From assembly GCA_017512485.1 (NCBI GenBank), contig JAFWGE010000028.1, positions 1-44,730 of the forward strand: DNA of 44,730 bases, written 5' to 3'. The notes under the pieces are model-generated. The model saw nothing but the letters and a program-made list of their open reading frames with translations, made no database searches and was not told where the DNA came from. The translations under genes were made by a program, and so were the position numbers. The DNA comes from Oscillospiraceae bacterium. Its GTDB lineage: Bacteria; Bacillota; Clostridia; Oscillospirales; Oscillospiraceae. This document shows positions 33,980-43,632 of this stretch, piece by piece. The number at the start of each line of letters is the position of its first letter. The first letter of the stretch is position 1.

Positions 33980-36900
33980 ATGAAACGCAGGCTTATTTGC
34001 ACCGTCCTGGCTTTATGTACGGTGGTTTCGCTCATAGTGCCGCTGGTCCCGCAAGCCAAGGCGTACGGTGAGTCCGATTGGGTACTGGCGTCTGAAGCCC
34101 CCGCAGAAGCGGAGATCACTGCGCGCAAGTGGACCTATACCAAGACCACCACGGTGAAATCTTACGATACCTCCATGTCCGGATACGAGCAGACAGGCTC
34201 GGAGTGGAAGTTATCTGGCAGCGGACAGCGTCGCTGGGCGTCTTTTCCTTCCGGGTTCAATACAGGCCACAGCCTGTACACGGAGAGGAGCAACGGCCAG
34301 CCTTACTCCGCCAAGACGACGGACACGTATAAGCGCGAGGTGAGCAACTCCTGGGAGGGTTATATATACTGGCACTGGGCCTATAACGCCGCGTACTACA
34401 ACAATACCAGCCGGTGGATCTCCGACAGGAAACAGACAGCCGGTTCCAGCAGGGGCCTGACGGATTACGCTTACAAATATTTCTTTGCGTTTCTGTCCAC
34501 TACCAATGCCCCCGCCATCAGCGGTTTTACCTTTACATGGGGGGCGAGCGCAAAATACGACTCAGGCGCGTCCACTTACAACTGCTCCGGGTGTCTGCCG
34601 AGCGGTGCGGATAAGAGCGCCACAAGCGGGCTGAACAACCCGCGTTTCCTCCGCTTTGACAGCTATATCTGCTATTATGAAGACTATAACAAGCTGTTCA
34701 CGTATGAGAAGAAGGAAAACCTTGAAACTGCCACCGAGATACCCGCGGTCGCCGACAATGAATCTATCTCCAACCAGAAGGAATGGGTCAAATACAAGAA
34801 CACGTTTACCGTCTCCTTTGACGCGAACGGAGGTTCAGGCGCCCCCGACAGTGTAATCAAGAATTACGGTGAACCCCTGACCCTCCCCGACACCCAACCC
34901 ACCCGCTCGGGTTACGGGTTTATCGGCTGGTCTGTTTCCAGCGCGGCGGCAGCGGGCGACTACGCCGCCGGCAGCGAGTTCGTTTCAGACGCCGACACCA
35001 CTCTGTACGCTATATGGAAGAACAAGACCAGGTTCACAGTGACCTATGACTACAAAACCAATGGCGGCACTTCCTGCCCCAAGGAGAGCGCCAAAGTATA
35101 TCTCGACGAGAATGCCGATCTGACCGTCAAGCCCGTGCGGGACGGATGGACCTTCGTGGGCTGGAACACCAACAAAAACGCCCATAAGGGCCTCAGCACG
35201 TACACGGTCAAGGGCAACGTCACCCTGTATGCCATATTCAGCCGCAAGGTGAACGTGCAGCTTTACATTGGGGACGGCCAGCTGTATAAATCCACCAAGG
35301 GGACGTATTACAATCTGGACGAGGGCTACGTATACACTCTCCCGGAGATCCCCTCCAACGGCGACTGGACCCCCCTTTCCTGGGTATCCGGCGGAAAGGA
35401 CGTCATGCCAGGCGACAGCCTGACGCTGACGTCTGACACGCGCATCGACGCCAAATACGTCAAAGAACTCACCCTTTCCTACAACGCCAACGGCGGAACT
35501 TCCACACCGCCAAGCCAGACCGTGGTCCTTTACTTCAAAGCTGACGGGACTTACGACCAGGCCAGCCCCGTACTGGCCCCGGCCATAAGCCGACCCGGCT
35601 TCAGCTTCGACAAGTGGGCATACGGCAACGCCTCCGGAAAGACGTACCCTGCTGGCGATACGCTCTTCATGACGGAGAGCGTTACCCTTTATGCCACATG
35701 GACCGAGCTGCCTCCTCTGGACGCCCCCACCGCCTCGGTAAAGAACGCCTCGGTGGGAAAGACCGTAACCCTGACCGGGCCGGAGGGCGCCGAGATCCAC
35801 TACACTACCGACGGCTCCACTCCCACCGCCTCGTCCGCAGTATACACCAAGGCCATCACTCTGAAAAGTGCCGGAAATAACACGGTAAAGGCCATCGCCG
35901 TCAAACCCGGCTGCGCGGACAGTGCAGTTCTCACCGAGACCGTTACACTGCAGCGGGCCGCGGCGCCCACAGCAGACCGCGAAAACGGCCTCCTTATAGA
36001 GGGACAGACGGTCACCGTTACGGCTGCAGGGAAGATATACTACACTTTGGACGGTACCGTTCCCACCACAAAGTCCACCCTGTACAGCGCCCCCATCGTC
36101 ATTGACAGGAGTGTAACTCTCAAACTGGTGGCTGCTGAGAGCGGCAAAGCCCTCAGTAAGACCGTTACATATTCATACGAGGCGTGGCCCGTTTACAGCA
36201 CTGAAAACTTCGGCTATTCCTTTGGAAATATTGCTTCCTCATTCGGGTACGCCAGCACAAAACCCAGTTTCCTGAACTACTGTATCCCCTACAGCAGCGT
36301 CAAGATGATCTTCGGCGACTCAATAAAGGGGAAATCGGCATATACGTCCATGGCTAAATACTCCTGGACCGGCAACTGCTGCGGCATGGCATCAACATCG
36401 GCCTTGTTCTACTCCCCCGACGTCACAATGTCCCCCTCCGATTTTGGGAAGAGCGCAGTCAGCGGTCTCAGCATTTCCGACACTGCATCCGGATACGGCG
36501 GACTGTCTTTGAGGACATTCATCGAGGCCATGCAGATCTCCCAGTACACCGTACCCTTTGACCGCGCATACGCCGGCAATAAAGTCTCAAATACGGAGAT
36601 ATCCAAAGGGAAAAACCTGAACAAGCTGTACACCTCCGTCAAAGCCGACCTGGATAACGGCCATACCGACATAATAGCCGTGGGCATGTCCGGCGTGGGG
36701 GCCCACGCTCTGTTGGCGTACAGGCTCACTGAAGACTCCCCCACCAAGAGCAGCCTGTACGTATACGACTGCAACTTCCCCCAGGACGGCGGCCGTATTA
36801 TTACCTTCACAAAAAACAGCAGCGGAGACGTCACAGGCTGGAGCTACTCCATGGGGAAATACGGCGTGTGGGGCACCTCTTCAAAAGCCAACTGCTACAT

Positions 36901-37969
36901 TTCCTTTATCCCGTACAGCGTGACTTCCTACATATGGACGCATCGCGGCGACATGGGCGAAAAGTATCTGACGCTGACCGTAGACAGCAGGAACGTAGCC
37001 ATCCACAACCTTGACGGCGACGTAATAGGTGAGTTTGTAGACGGCGAGTTCGTATCGTACAACGAAGACGTCTTCGCCATACCGAACCTCAACCTTACCA
37101 CGGAAGGCGACCTGAGCGTCTACCTTCCCGAGGACTTCTATATCGTACAGAACAGGGACGGCGGCGATTTTGAAGCCGCCATGGTGAGCGATTCCCTGGG
37201 GGCAACCGTTACCACCGACTCTGATACAGTGTGCTTCTCCATGGGGGACAGCGTACCCACCGACGACATCGTCGCCATTGAGCAGTCCGGGGGCAGCAGG
37301 TATACGATCTCCCTGGATTCCAGCCGCAGCGGCTCCGACGGGAACACGGTGTTCAAGAACGTGACTATAAGCGGCTCCGGATTCACTGACACGCTCCACC
37401 TTTCCAGTCTGGGTTCCGGCAAGTACAGCATAGACAATTACGGCACCATCTCCTCATATACCGAGGACGGTGTGGAGAAGATAGTGTACACTGTCTCTGC
37501 CTCGTCCCAAGGCAAGGGCACCGTCTCTCCCGCCGGAGACGTGACCGTGCCTGCAAACGGCAGCCAGACTTTCACATTCCAACCCGATACGGGATATTAC
37601 GTTAAGGACGTGAAGGTAGACAACATCTCCCTGGGGCATACGAACGAGTACACATTCCAGAGCGTACACGGAAATCACAGTATCCACGTGACGTTTGCCC
37701 GCTCTTACAGCGGCATTGAAAGCGCGACCAGGTCCGGAAGCAAGGTCAGCGTAAAACTGACAGCCGAGTTTGAGGCTGAACTGTGCGCGGTCGCTTTCGA
37801 CAGTTCAGGCCGTATTATCGACAGCAGATGGCGACCTGTGGACCAGAATACCACGTCCGCGGCGATCACCATGGGCAGCGGCCTGCCTGATAAATGTACA
37901 GTAAAAGTATTCCTTCTGGATTCCTATACCCACTCACCGCTTTGCGCCGGGTACGTCATCGAAAAATAA
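33980..37969 (+). CDS. Large secreted protein with InlB-type repeats and papain-like domain
   Basis: 1329 residues. Signal peptide (about 1-28, ending PQAKA); a unique N-terminal region (30-270); three or four InlB B-repeat (Flg_new) modules (about 275-575: VSFDANGGSGAP, TRSGYGFIGW, TLYAIW). Then two chitobiase/CHB_HEX_C-type modules (about 580-735, IHYTTDGSTPT and IYYTLDGTVPT). A papain-like domain (about 740-990) has GNCCGMA (Cys800/Cys801), AHALLAY (His909) and YDCNFP (Asp930). A Flg_new_2-like repeat (about 1170-1245) and a C-terminal module (1250-1329, AVAFDSSGRI, VKVFLLDS) close it. The triad order fits secreted C39/C70-like peptidases, but no activity is shown. GAAGGAGAG precedes the ATG. 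No SLH, LPXTG or membrane anchor is seen. Confidence 0.8.
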   Translation: MKRRLICTVLALCTVVSLIVPLVPQAKAYGESDWVLASEAPAEAEITARKWTYTKTTTVKSYDTSMSGYEQTGSEWKLSGSGQRRWASFPSGFNTGHSLYTERSNGQPYSAKTTDTYKREVSNSWEGYIYWHWAYNAAYYNNTSRWISDRKQTAGSSRGLTDYAYKYFFAFLSTTNAPAISGFTFTWGASAKYDSGASTYNCSGCLPSGADKSATSGLNNPRFLRFDSYICYYEDYNKLFTYEKKENLETATEIPAVADNESISNQKEWVKYKNTFTVSFDANGGSGAPDSVIKNYGEPLTLPDTQPTRSGYGFIGWSVSSAAAAGDYAAGSEFVSDADTTLYAIWKNKTRFTVTYDYKTNGGTSCPKESAKVYLDENADLTVKPVRDGWTFVGWNTNKNAHKGLSTYTVKGNVTLYAIFSRKVNVQLYIGDGQLYKSTKGTYYNLDEGYVYTLPEIPSNGDWTPLSWVSGGKDVMPGDSLTLTSDTRIDAKYVKELTLSYNANGGTSTPPSQTVVLYFKADGTYDQASPVLAPAISRPGFSFDKWAYGNASGKTYPAGDTLFMTESVTLYATWTELPPLDAPTASVKNASVGKTVTLTGPEGAEIHYTTDGSTPTASSAVYTKAITLKSAGNNTVKAIAVKPGCADSAVLTETVTLQRAAAPTADRENGLLIEGQTVTVTAAGKIYYTLDGTVPTTKSTLYSAPIVIDRSVTLKLVAAESGKALSKTVTYSYEAWPVYSTENFGYSFGNIASSFGYASTKPSFLNYCIPYSSVKMIFGDSIKGKSAYTSMAKYSWTGNCCGMASTSALFYSPDVTMSPSDFGKSAVSGLSISDTASGYGGLSLRTFIEAMQISQYTVPFDRAYAGNKVSNTEISKGKNLNKLYTSVKADLDNGHTDIIAVGMSGVGAHALLAYRLTEDSPTKSSLYVYDCNFPQDGGRIITFTKNSSGDVTGWSYSMGKYGVWGTSSKANCYISFIPYSVTSYIWTHRGDMGEKYLTLTVDSRNVAIHNLDGDVIGEFVDGEFVSYNEDVFAIPNLNLTTEGDLSVYLPEDFYIVQNRDGGDFEAAMVSDSLGATVTTDSDTVCFSMGDSVPTDDIVAIEQSGGSRYTISLDSSRSGSDGNTVFKNVTISGSGFTDTLHLSSLGSGKYSIDNYGTISSYTEDGVEKIVYTVSASSQGKGTVSPAGDVTVPANGSQTFTFQPDTGYYVKDVKVDNISLGHTNEYTFQSVHGNHSIHVTFARSYSGIESATRSGSKVSVKLTAEFEAELCAVAFDSSGRIIDSRWRPVDQNTTSAAITMGSGLPDKCTVKVFLLDSYTHSPLCAGYVIEK

Positions 37970-38007
37970 AACCCGGAAAACAAATCTGGTTTGAAAGGAA
38001 TGATTGG

Positions 38008-41000
38008 ATGAACTCCACTAAACGTATCATCTCCCTGATACTCGTGCTCATTATGTGTCTGGGCGTCCTTCCCGCGGCGGCGATGGCCGAAGACGACGCG
38101 CAGCTCCCGATCTCGGAGAGCCCGGCTTCCGACGAGGTGACCGCGAAGGACCTGACAGAGGAGGTTTCACTTACCGTTCTGGACGGTGATCTCGACAGCC
38201 CCTCATTCGCGGATGACGGCGAACTGAAAGAGTTTGAAGGCTCGCTCTCCCCAATGACCGAAGGTACCGATGAAGCCCTTGCTTTGTCGGAACCCGTGGA
38301 AGTTGACAGTTTTGCCGATCTTGGCGGCGAGGAACCGGAACCGCTTGACGGTGAGATCGATATAAACGATATCGAAGAATTCGCCCAGGAAATAGAGATC
38401 GAAGAGGATATCGGGGACATCGAGACCCTGGGCGGCATAGCAGGCGCCAAGATCACGCTCTATAACCACGAAGCGTTCGTAAACATGGACTCCGGCTTCT
38501 CCATAACCATGCGCGTGGAAAACGTACCCAAAGGCGGCAAGCTCAAGCTGGCCGTAATGAAGGACCTCCTTCATACGTCCGACATCGTCGGCGTCAAGTT
38601 GTCCGCAATAAACAACGGGACTTGCAGCATGACGATCTCCCCCAAAAAAGTCGGTAAGGCATACATATACATATTCCTGTGCAACAGCTTTGGTATACCG
38701 TATGACTACGACCGTTTCGACGTTACCGTGTGCAATGCCCGCCTGGGTTGGGCAGGATACGTGGATGAGGTGACGGTGCCCGTGGGCGGCGTGCAGACGC
38801 TGTACTTTTACGGCGATGGATACTCCGGGCCCACTTCGATAGGGGCAAAAAACGACAACCCCAACGCCTACGGCGTCACGGTGCAGGCCAAGACCTTTGC
38901 AGACCGCGTTCCTATTCGGATAGAAGGGAAGAAGGTCGGATCCGGCCAGATACAGGTCACGTTATATGCCAAGGGCATAAAAAACAGCAACACGTCCTAC
39001 ATGCTCTCAAACAAGACCGTAAAAGTAAACGTCGTCGCCCCCGAGAAACCGAAAGTAAAGCTCTCCAGTTCTTTCGTGCGAGTCTCCCCGGGAAAGACAG
39101 TGGACATCAGCGTATCCTCCTCCGGCTACAACGGCACCAGCTACTACATCTCCACATCTACCAATACGAAGGACTATACATGTAAATGGATCAGTGCCAA
39201 CACTATTCGGGTCACCGGAGTCTCGGAAGGCTCAGGCAAGGTGAGCGTCGCGCTGGTCAATTTGTCCTTCAATATACTGGCCACCAACGAATTTACCGTA
39301 CAGTCGGCTCCCGTTCCTGTTATCACGGCGCCCCAGTCCGGTATTACACTGCAATCCGGGAACACATCCTCAGCTACATATAAGATCACGAATCTGCCGT
39401 CAGGCAGCTCAATAAGCGTATACAATCCCCGCAGCGACCTGTGTATGGCCACCCTTTCGTCTCTGGGCGGCAGCCAGTACAAGCTTACAGTAGCCGGCAA
39501 GAACGCCGGCTCACTGATGCTGACCGTTAACGTAAAAGACCGCAGCGGCGCAGTTGTGGCCAGCAGCAACATGGCTGTTACCGTCAAGCCCGCGCCCCCG
39601 TCTATAAAGGTCTCTGCCACAACTTTGTCGATGGGATACAACCAGTCAAAATCTTTCAACATTTCCTATTACAACTGCACTGAGGCCACAAAGCTGTCTA
39701 TAAGTGCCTCCAACGGTAACGTGACCTGGACCTACGGGAAATGGAGCGGCAACACGATGCCCATCACAGTCAAAGGTCTCTCCGCGGGAGATACAGCCCT
39801 TACCGTGAGGCTTAACCGAAAATCCGACGGCAAGGAACTGGACACGGCCACGGTGACAGTTAAAGTCACAGCCAGCCCCCATAATGTCTATTCCCTGGGC
39901 CAGGTGGGCTACAGCTTCGGTAACTATATAACGACCATATCCGAGAAAATATGTCAGTACGTATATGGAAACACCCAGGTTGCTTCCAACGTATACAGTT
40001 ACGCGAAGAGGGTCGGTCTGGCCAATGGAGTATGCTACGGAATGGCCACTTCCGGAGGTCTGCTGGCGACCGGTACCGTGTCCCCCGGCACCTTCTCCTC
40101 GGGCAAAACACAGACCTCGCAGTTGAGCAAAAATGACTACAGCGGCTATCTGGGGCTCAGGGTAAGCGAATTCATAGAGGCCATGCACGTGGCTCAAATA
40201 TCAACCCTGCGCTATGACAGCCACACTATAACTAACGAAGCAGACAATGTGGCCCGCGGGATAATGTCTGAAATCGACGCCGGCAGGCCGGTATTTGTCG
40301 GCATCCGCGGCGCCGACGAAGATGGGAAGGACGCTGGTCACCGCGTTACCGCCTTTGGTTATGTACTCACGGGAAACACCCTGTCCGTAAGCATATACGA
40401 CCCTAACAGCTACTCCGCGGCAAAGACCATGACGTTCACAAGACCCGGGATATCCTCCCCGTTCAACACCTGGAGCTTCAGTATGGGAAGTCTCGGTACC
40501 TGGGGCTCAGGCCGTCAACATGCCAAGATATACTATTCCACTCTGTCCAACATCAGATCCATATGGAACAATATGGGCAAACTCTCCCCTGTCACACTGA
40601 CCGACACGGTATTTGACAACGACGAAAACCTGATCATCACGGACGAGCCAAACTTCACACTGTACACCATGGATTTCGACACAATGAGTCAGATCGTCGT
40701 AGCCAAGGTGGTGGATGGGCGTCTGGTACAGGCCGCCGAGGGCGTATACAACGCCTGGGATAATGAGACCGGCGACGAAAACCGGTTCTACATGTTCACA
40801 GTCCCCGAAGATTATTACTTCGTTAACGACGACTCTCCCGAGAACGGACTGTGCATATCCATCGTTGGCGAGACCGTGTCCACCACTATTGAGACAGATA
40901 AATGCTTCTCCGGCGATGAAGCACTGGGCATGATGGGTTTCTGCGCCGAGGATTCCACATCCACGGCCGAAGCCTCGGTCACCATGGTCCAGGGGGCCAG

Positions 41001-41895
41001 CTACGCAGTAAGCATAGGTTCCACCGACCCTGACGGAGTCTCCAAAACCATCTCAAAGGAAGGCGTGGGTATCGGCAGCCCCGTGACCCTTGGTCTTCGC
41101 GGCGATACGGTGAGCCTTGGTTCCACTGTCGGTGAGGGCGACGACCCATACGACGGAGCTGGTATAACCATAGACCCCGACGCGGGGCGTTTTGAGATAG
41201 ACGTGCAGTCCGGAGACGGGGGCAGCGTGACCCCCTCCGGTATCAGCCGCCTCAGGATTGGAGAAAATCTGACGGTCCGTATCGTGCCTGACAAGGATTG
41301 GAGCATCGCCGCCGTGTATGTGGACGGCGAAGACGTCGGCCCGGTGGGGCTCTGGTCCTTTGAAGATGTCACCGATCACCACACACTGCAGGCAGCTTTC
41401 AAACACGACCTCAGCGTATGCGACGTAACTCTGGAACAGACTGGTTTCACATACGACGGTGAAGCAAAAACTCCCGCCGTGACTGTGAAAGATGAGAACG
41501 GGCAGGAACTCACCGAATTGGTGGACTACATCGTCTGTTACGATGACAACGTAGAGCCTGGCACCGCGGAAGCCACCGTGGTAGCCCTCTGCGGCGGCAC
41601 ATTCACAGGTGCCAAGAGCGTTTCCTTCATCATTGAAGGCGGTATGGTCGAAAGTGCAGAAGCCGACGGAGAACGAATCACTGTAAGGCTTACCGATGAT
41701 GCATCTTCCTCCTCCGGAATACTGTATGCCGCGGCTTACGACCCGGCAGGGCGCCTGTTATACGTAGTCGGCAAGGAAGCAAAGGCAACAGTAGAGTTTA
41801 AGCTGGACAAGGCTTTGCCTGAAGGTTCTACCGTGAAACTCTTCCTTGTGGACGAAAATTCAAAACCGATGATGCCCCCTTACAACGTGGGATGA
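38008..41895 (+). CDS. Large secreted protein, paralogue with papain-like domain
   Basis: 1295 residues. Signal peptide (about 1-27, ending AAAMA), an acidic linker (about 30-150) and several Ig-like/Big-type beta modules (about 150-640, with the repeated pattern AVTVKPAPPSIKVSATTLS). The papain-like domain (about 650-860) carries NGVCYGMA (Cys676), GHRVTAFGY (His778) and IYDPN (Asp798). Then come a Flg_new_2-like module (about 1070-1130, GGSVTPSG), an MBG-like module (about 1135-1210, FTYDGEAKTPAV) and the same C-terminal module as in the preceding protein (AAAYDPAGRLLYV, VKLFLVDEN). It starts 38 nt after the previous gene with GAAAGGAATG, so both are likely one operon. A role in degrading or processing extracellular protein is inferred. 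Confidence 0.8.
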   Translation: MNSTKRIISLILVLIMCLGVLPAAAMAEDDAQLPISESPASDEVTAKDLTEEVSLTVLDGDLDSPSFADDGELKEFEGSLSPMTEGTDEALALSEPVEVDSFADLGGEEPEPLDGEIDINDIEEFAQEIEIEEDIGDIETLGGIAGAKITLYNHEAFVNMDSGFSITMRVENVPKGGKLKLAVMKDLLHTSDIVGVKLSAINNGTCSMTISPKKVGKAYIYIFLCNSFGIPYDYDRFDVTVCNARLGWAGYVDEVTVPVGGVQTLYFYGDGYSGPTSIGAKNDNPNAYGVTVQAKTFADRVPIRIEGKKVGSGQIQVTLYAKGIKNSNTSYMLSNKTVKVNVVAPEKPKVKLSSSFVRVSPGKTVDISVSSSGYNGTSYYISTSTNTKDYTCKWISANTIRVTGVSEGSGKVSVALVNLSFNILATNEFTVQSAPVPVITAPQSGITLQSGNTSSATYKITNLPSGSSISVYNPRSDLCMATLSSLGGSQYKLTVAGKNAGSLMLTVNVKDRSGAVVASSNMAVTVKPAPPSIKVSATTLSMGYNQSKSFNISYYNCTEATKLSISASNGNVTWTYGKWSGNTMPITVKGLSAGDTALTVRLNRKSDGKELDTATVTVKVTASPHNVYSLGQVGYSFGNYITTISEKICQYVYGNTQVASNVYSYAKRVGLANGVCYGMATSGGLLATGTVSPGTFSSGKTQTSQLSKNDYSGYLGLRVSEFIEAMHVAQISTLRYDSHTITNEADNVARGIMSEIDAGRPVFVGIRGADEDGKDAGHRVTAFGYVLTGNTLSVSIYDPNSYSAAKTMTFTRPGISSPFNTWSFSMGSLGTWGSGRQHAKIYYSTLSNIRSIWNNMGKLSPVTLTDTVFDNDENLIITDEPNFTLYTMDFDTMSQIVVAKVVDGRLVQAAEGVYNAWDNETGDENRFYMFTVPEDYYFVNDDSPENGLCISIVGETVSTTIETDKCFSGDEALGMMGFCAEDSTSTAEASVTMVQGASYAVSIGSTDPDGVSKTISKEGVGIGSPVTLGLRGDTVSLGSTVGEGDDPYDGAGITIDPDAGRFEIDVQSGDGGSVTPSGISRLRIGENLTVRIVPDKDWSIAAVYVDGEDVGPVGLWSFEDVTDHHTLQAAFKHDLSVCDVTLEQTGFTYDGEAKTPAVTVKDENGQELTELVDYIVCYDDNVEPGTAEATVVALCGGTFTGAKSVSFIIEGGMVESAEADGERITVRLTDDASSSSGILYAAAYDPAGRLLYVVGKEAKATVEFKLDKALPEGSTVKLFLVDENSKPMMPPYNVG

Positions 41896-41955
41896 TGTTG
41901 CTTCGAACAAAGCTCTCCCTGCATGGGGCTCATACCGACTGATAACTCAACGACC

Positions 41956-42007
41956 GATTCGGGCAGGATGCCTGCCGGCTCATACGCCGGCGACATCCTG
42001 CCCGATC
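41956..42007. terminator. Bidirectional terminator between convergent genes
   Basis: GATTCGGGCAGGATG pairs with CATCCTGCCCGATC, and an inner GCCGGC/GCCGGC stem extends it. It lies between the secreted protein gene and the leftward flavoprotein gene. The T-rich tail is moderate (ATTTAAT on the plus strand). Confidence 0.6.
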
Positions 42008-42069
42008 ATTTAATCATCTGTTATCTTATTATCTGTTATCAGTTGTCTGTCCTGACGGGGGGCAAAAAC

Positions 42070-43632
42070 TCATACGGTCTCTTCCTCCGCTACCCTCCTG
42101 CCAGTCAGATAACCGAACGTAAGGCTCGCCCCATAGTTCTGGCCGGGTATCCTGAAGTCATAGCAGTTGGCGTACATATCCCCCACCATGGATCCCACGC
42201 AGTAGAGGCCGGGTATCGGCTCATCATTTTCGTCACAGATCTGCATCTTCCAGTTCGTCCTGGGACCACCCATGACTGAAAAGAAATATCTGTCGCTGAG
42301 GCTGGCCCCGTAGAACGGCGCTTCACGTATCTGCTGCAGATATTCGGGCTTTTTATGGAAATCTCGGTCCCTGCCCTCTACGCACATCTGATTATATCTG
42401 CAAATCGTCTCAAACGTACGCTCCCGGGGCAGTCCGAGGGCGGATATTACCTCCTCCAGGGTGTCCGCCTTTACGATCTTACCCTGTTCCGCCATGGCGT
42501 CCCATGACTCTATGACCTTCTCCGGGGGCGTGTCCGGGCCGTCCCTCCTGCCCCCGTGGGCTCTGAAGCGTATATCCCTAGCGTAGTTGCTGCCCCATAT
42601 GGCAAAGGCCTCGCCTCCGGGTTCCCTCATGGTCGTAAGAGCGGTATACGCCCCGTTCATATCCTCGTTGCAGTACCGCTCCCCCCTGTTGTTGACACGC
42701 AGGCCGCGGTGCGAACCGTAAGGCAGGTTAGTACCTTTGCGACTGCCCTGTACCATTACGGCGCAGGGCCAGGTGCGCTGCCAGGCTGCTCCGGCCCACA
42801 TGGCCAGCCTGTGTCCCTCGCCCCTGAACAGGCCGCCCATGGAGAAGCCCACGTCGTAATTATCACCCCTGCAGTCAAAATATCCCGCATAGGAGGGGCA
42901 GTATTTTTTCATCATAGCCGGGTCCGCGGAGAAGTCCCCTGTAGCAAGGATAACGGCTTTCCCGGCCCTTACCCTTATATAACCGCCGTCTTCCCTCTGC
43001 GCCAACAGTCCGACGACACGCCTTCCGGTCTTCTCCAGCAGCCTCGCAGGCGACCTGCGGATGATCCTGCCCCCCAGGGAGACGTATCTCTCCTCCAGGG
43101 CCTTCAGCGCCAGTGGCATGCCTATACCCGCCCGGGATATATCCTTACTTACGAAAGCGTGGGTCCCCGGCGGCTGATACGTCGGGCTGTTGTGGTCCGC
43201 TTCGTTGGCATCCTCCAGGACCGCGTCGCACCCGGCGGCCCTTACGATGTCCACCAGCCAATCCATGGCCTCCTCGCTGCGGTCGATGAGGGTATACCAC
43301 TTCCTTTGGTCAATAAGGAACGAGTTCGCCGCAAATTCCTGCAGGACAAAGTCGCTGAGATCCTGTCGGGGAATGCCGCGCTCCGCCATGACCTTGCTGT
43401 ACGAGGCGAAGACCGAGCCTCCCCGGCCCACCGGCCCAGAGCTGGCGGTGACTATAATCGTATCCGCCCCGGCCTGTCTGGCCGAGAGCGCCGCGCACAG
43501 GCCGGCGAGCCCTTCCCCCACCACTGCCACGTCGGCAGAGACTTCTTCTGTTACCGCCTCCCCGGGTATGACGGGCGTCGGACCCGGCACCGCGGTGTTC
43601 TCCTCACCGGAATAAAGCTCCCACTGTTTCAT
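42070..43632 (-). CDS. FAD-dependent oxidoreductase, fumarate-reductase-like
   Basis: 520 residues of the FAD_binding_2 (fumarate reductase/succinate dehydrogenase flavoprotein) family. The dinucleotide site is VAVVGEGLAGLCAAL near 35-49 with a following acidic/hydrophobic beta strand, GRGGSVFASYSK interacts with flavin, and the C-terminus has GGPRTNWKMQ and IPGLYCVGSMVGDMYANCYDFR, the family's second FAD-contact region. No signal peptide and no flavin-transfer motif are seen, so it is probably cytosolic. It overlaps the Fe-S protein gene by 4 nt (ATGA), so electrons likely pass from that protein to this one. Related enzymes reduce enoates or activated double bonds; the true substrate is unknown. 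Confidence 0.85.
   Translation of the reverse strand: MKQWELYSGEENTAVPGPTPVIPGEAVTEEVSADVAVVGEGLAGLCAALSARQAGADTIIVTASSGPVGRGGSVFASYSKVMAERGIPRQDLSDFVLQEFAANSFLIDQRKWYTLIDRSEEAMDWLVDIVRAAGCDAVLEDANEADHNSPTYQPPGTHAFVSKDISRAGIGMPLALKALEERYVSLGGRIIRRSPARLLEKTGRRVVGLLAQREDGGYIRVRAGKAVILATGDFSADPAMMKKYCPSYAGYFDCRGDNYDVGFSMGGLFRGEGHRLAMWAGAAWQRTWPCAVMVQGSRKGTNLPYGSHRGLRVNNRGERYCNEDMNGAYTALTTMREPGGEAFAIWGSNYARDIRFRAHGGRRDGPDTPPEKVIESWDAMAEQGKIVKADTLEEVISALGLPRERTFETICRYNQMCVEGRDRDFHKKPEYLQQIREAPFYGASLSDRYFFSVMGGPRTNWKMQICDENDEPIPGLYCVGSMVGDMYANCYDFRIPGQNYGASLTFGYLTGRRVAEEETV

Noticed and set aside
34985..35800. Minus-strand open frame of 271 codons
   Set aside because: Antisense to the InlB-repeat region of the secreted protein; Gly/Val/Arg-rich shadow composition.
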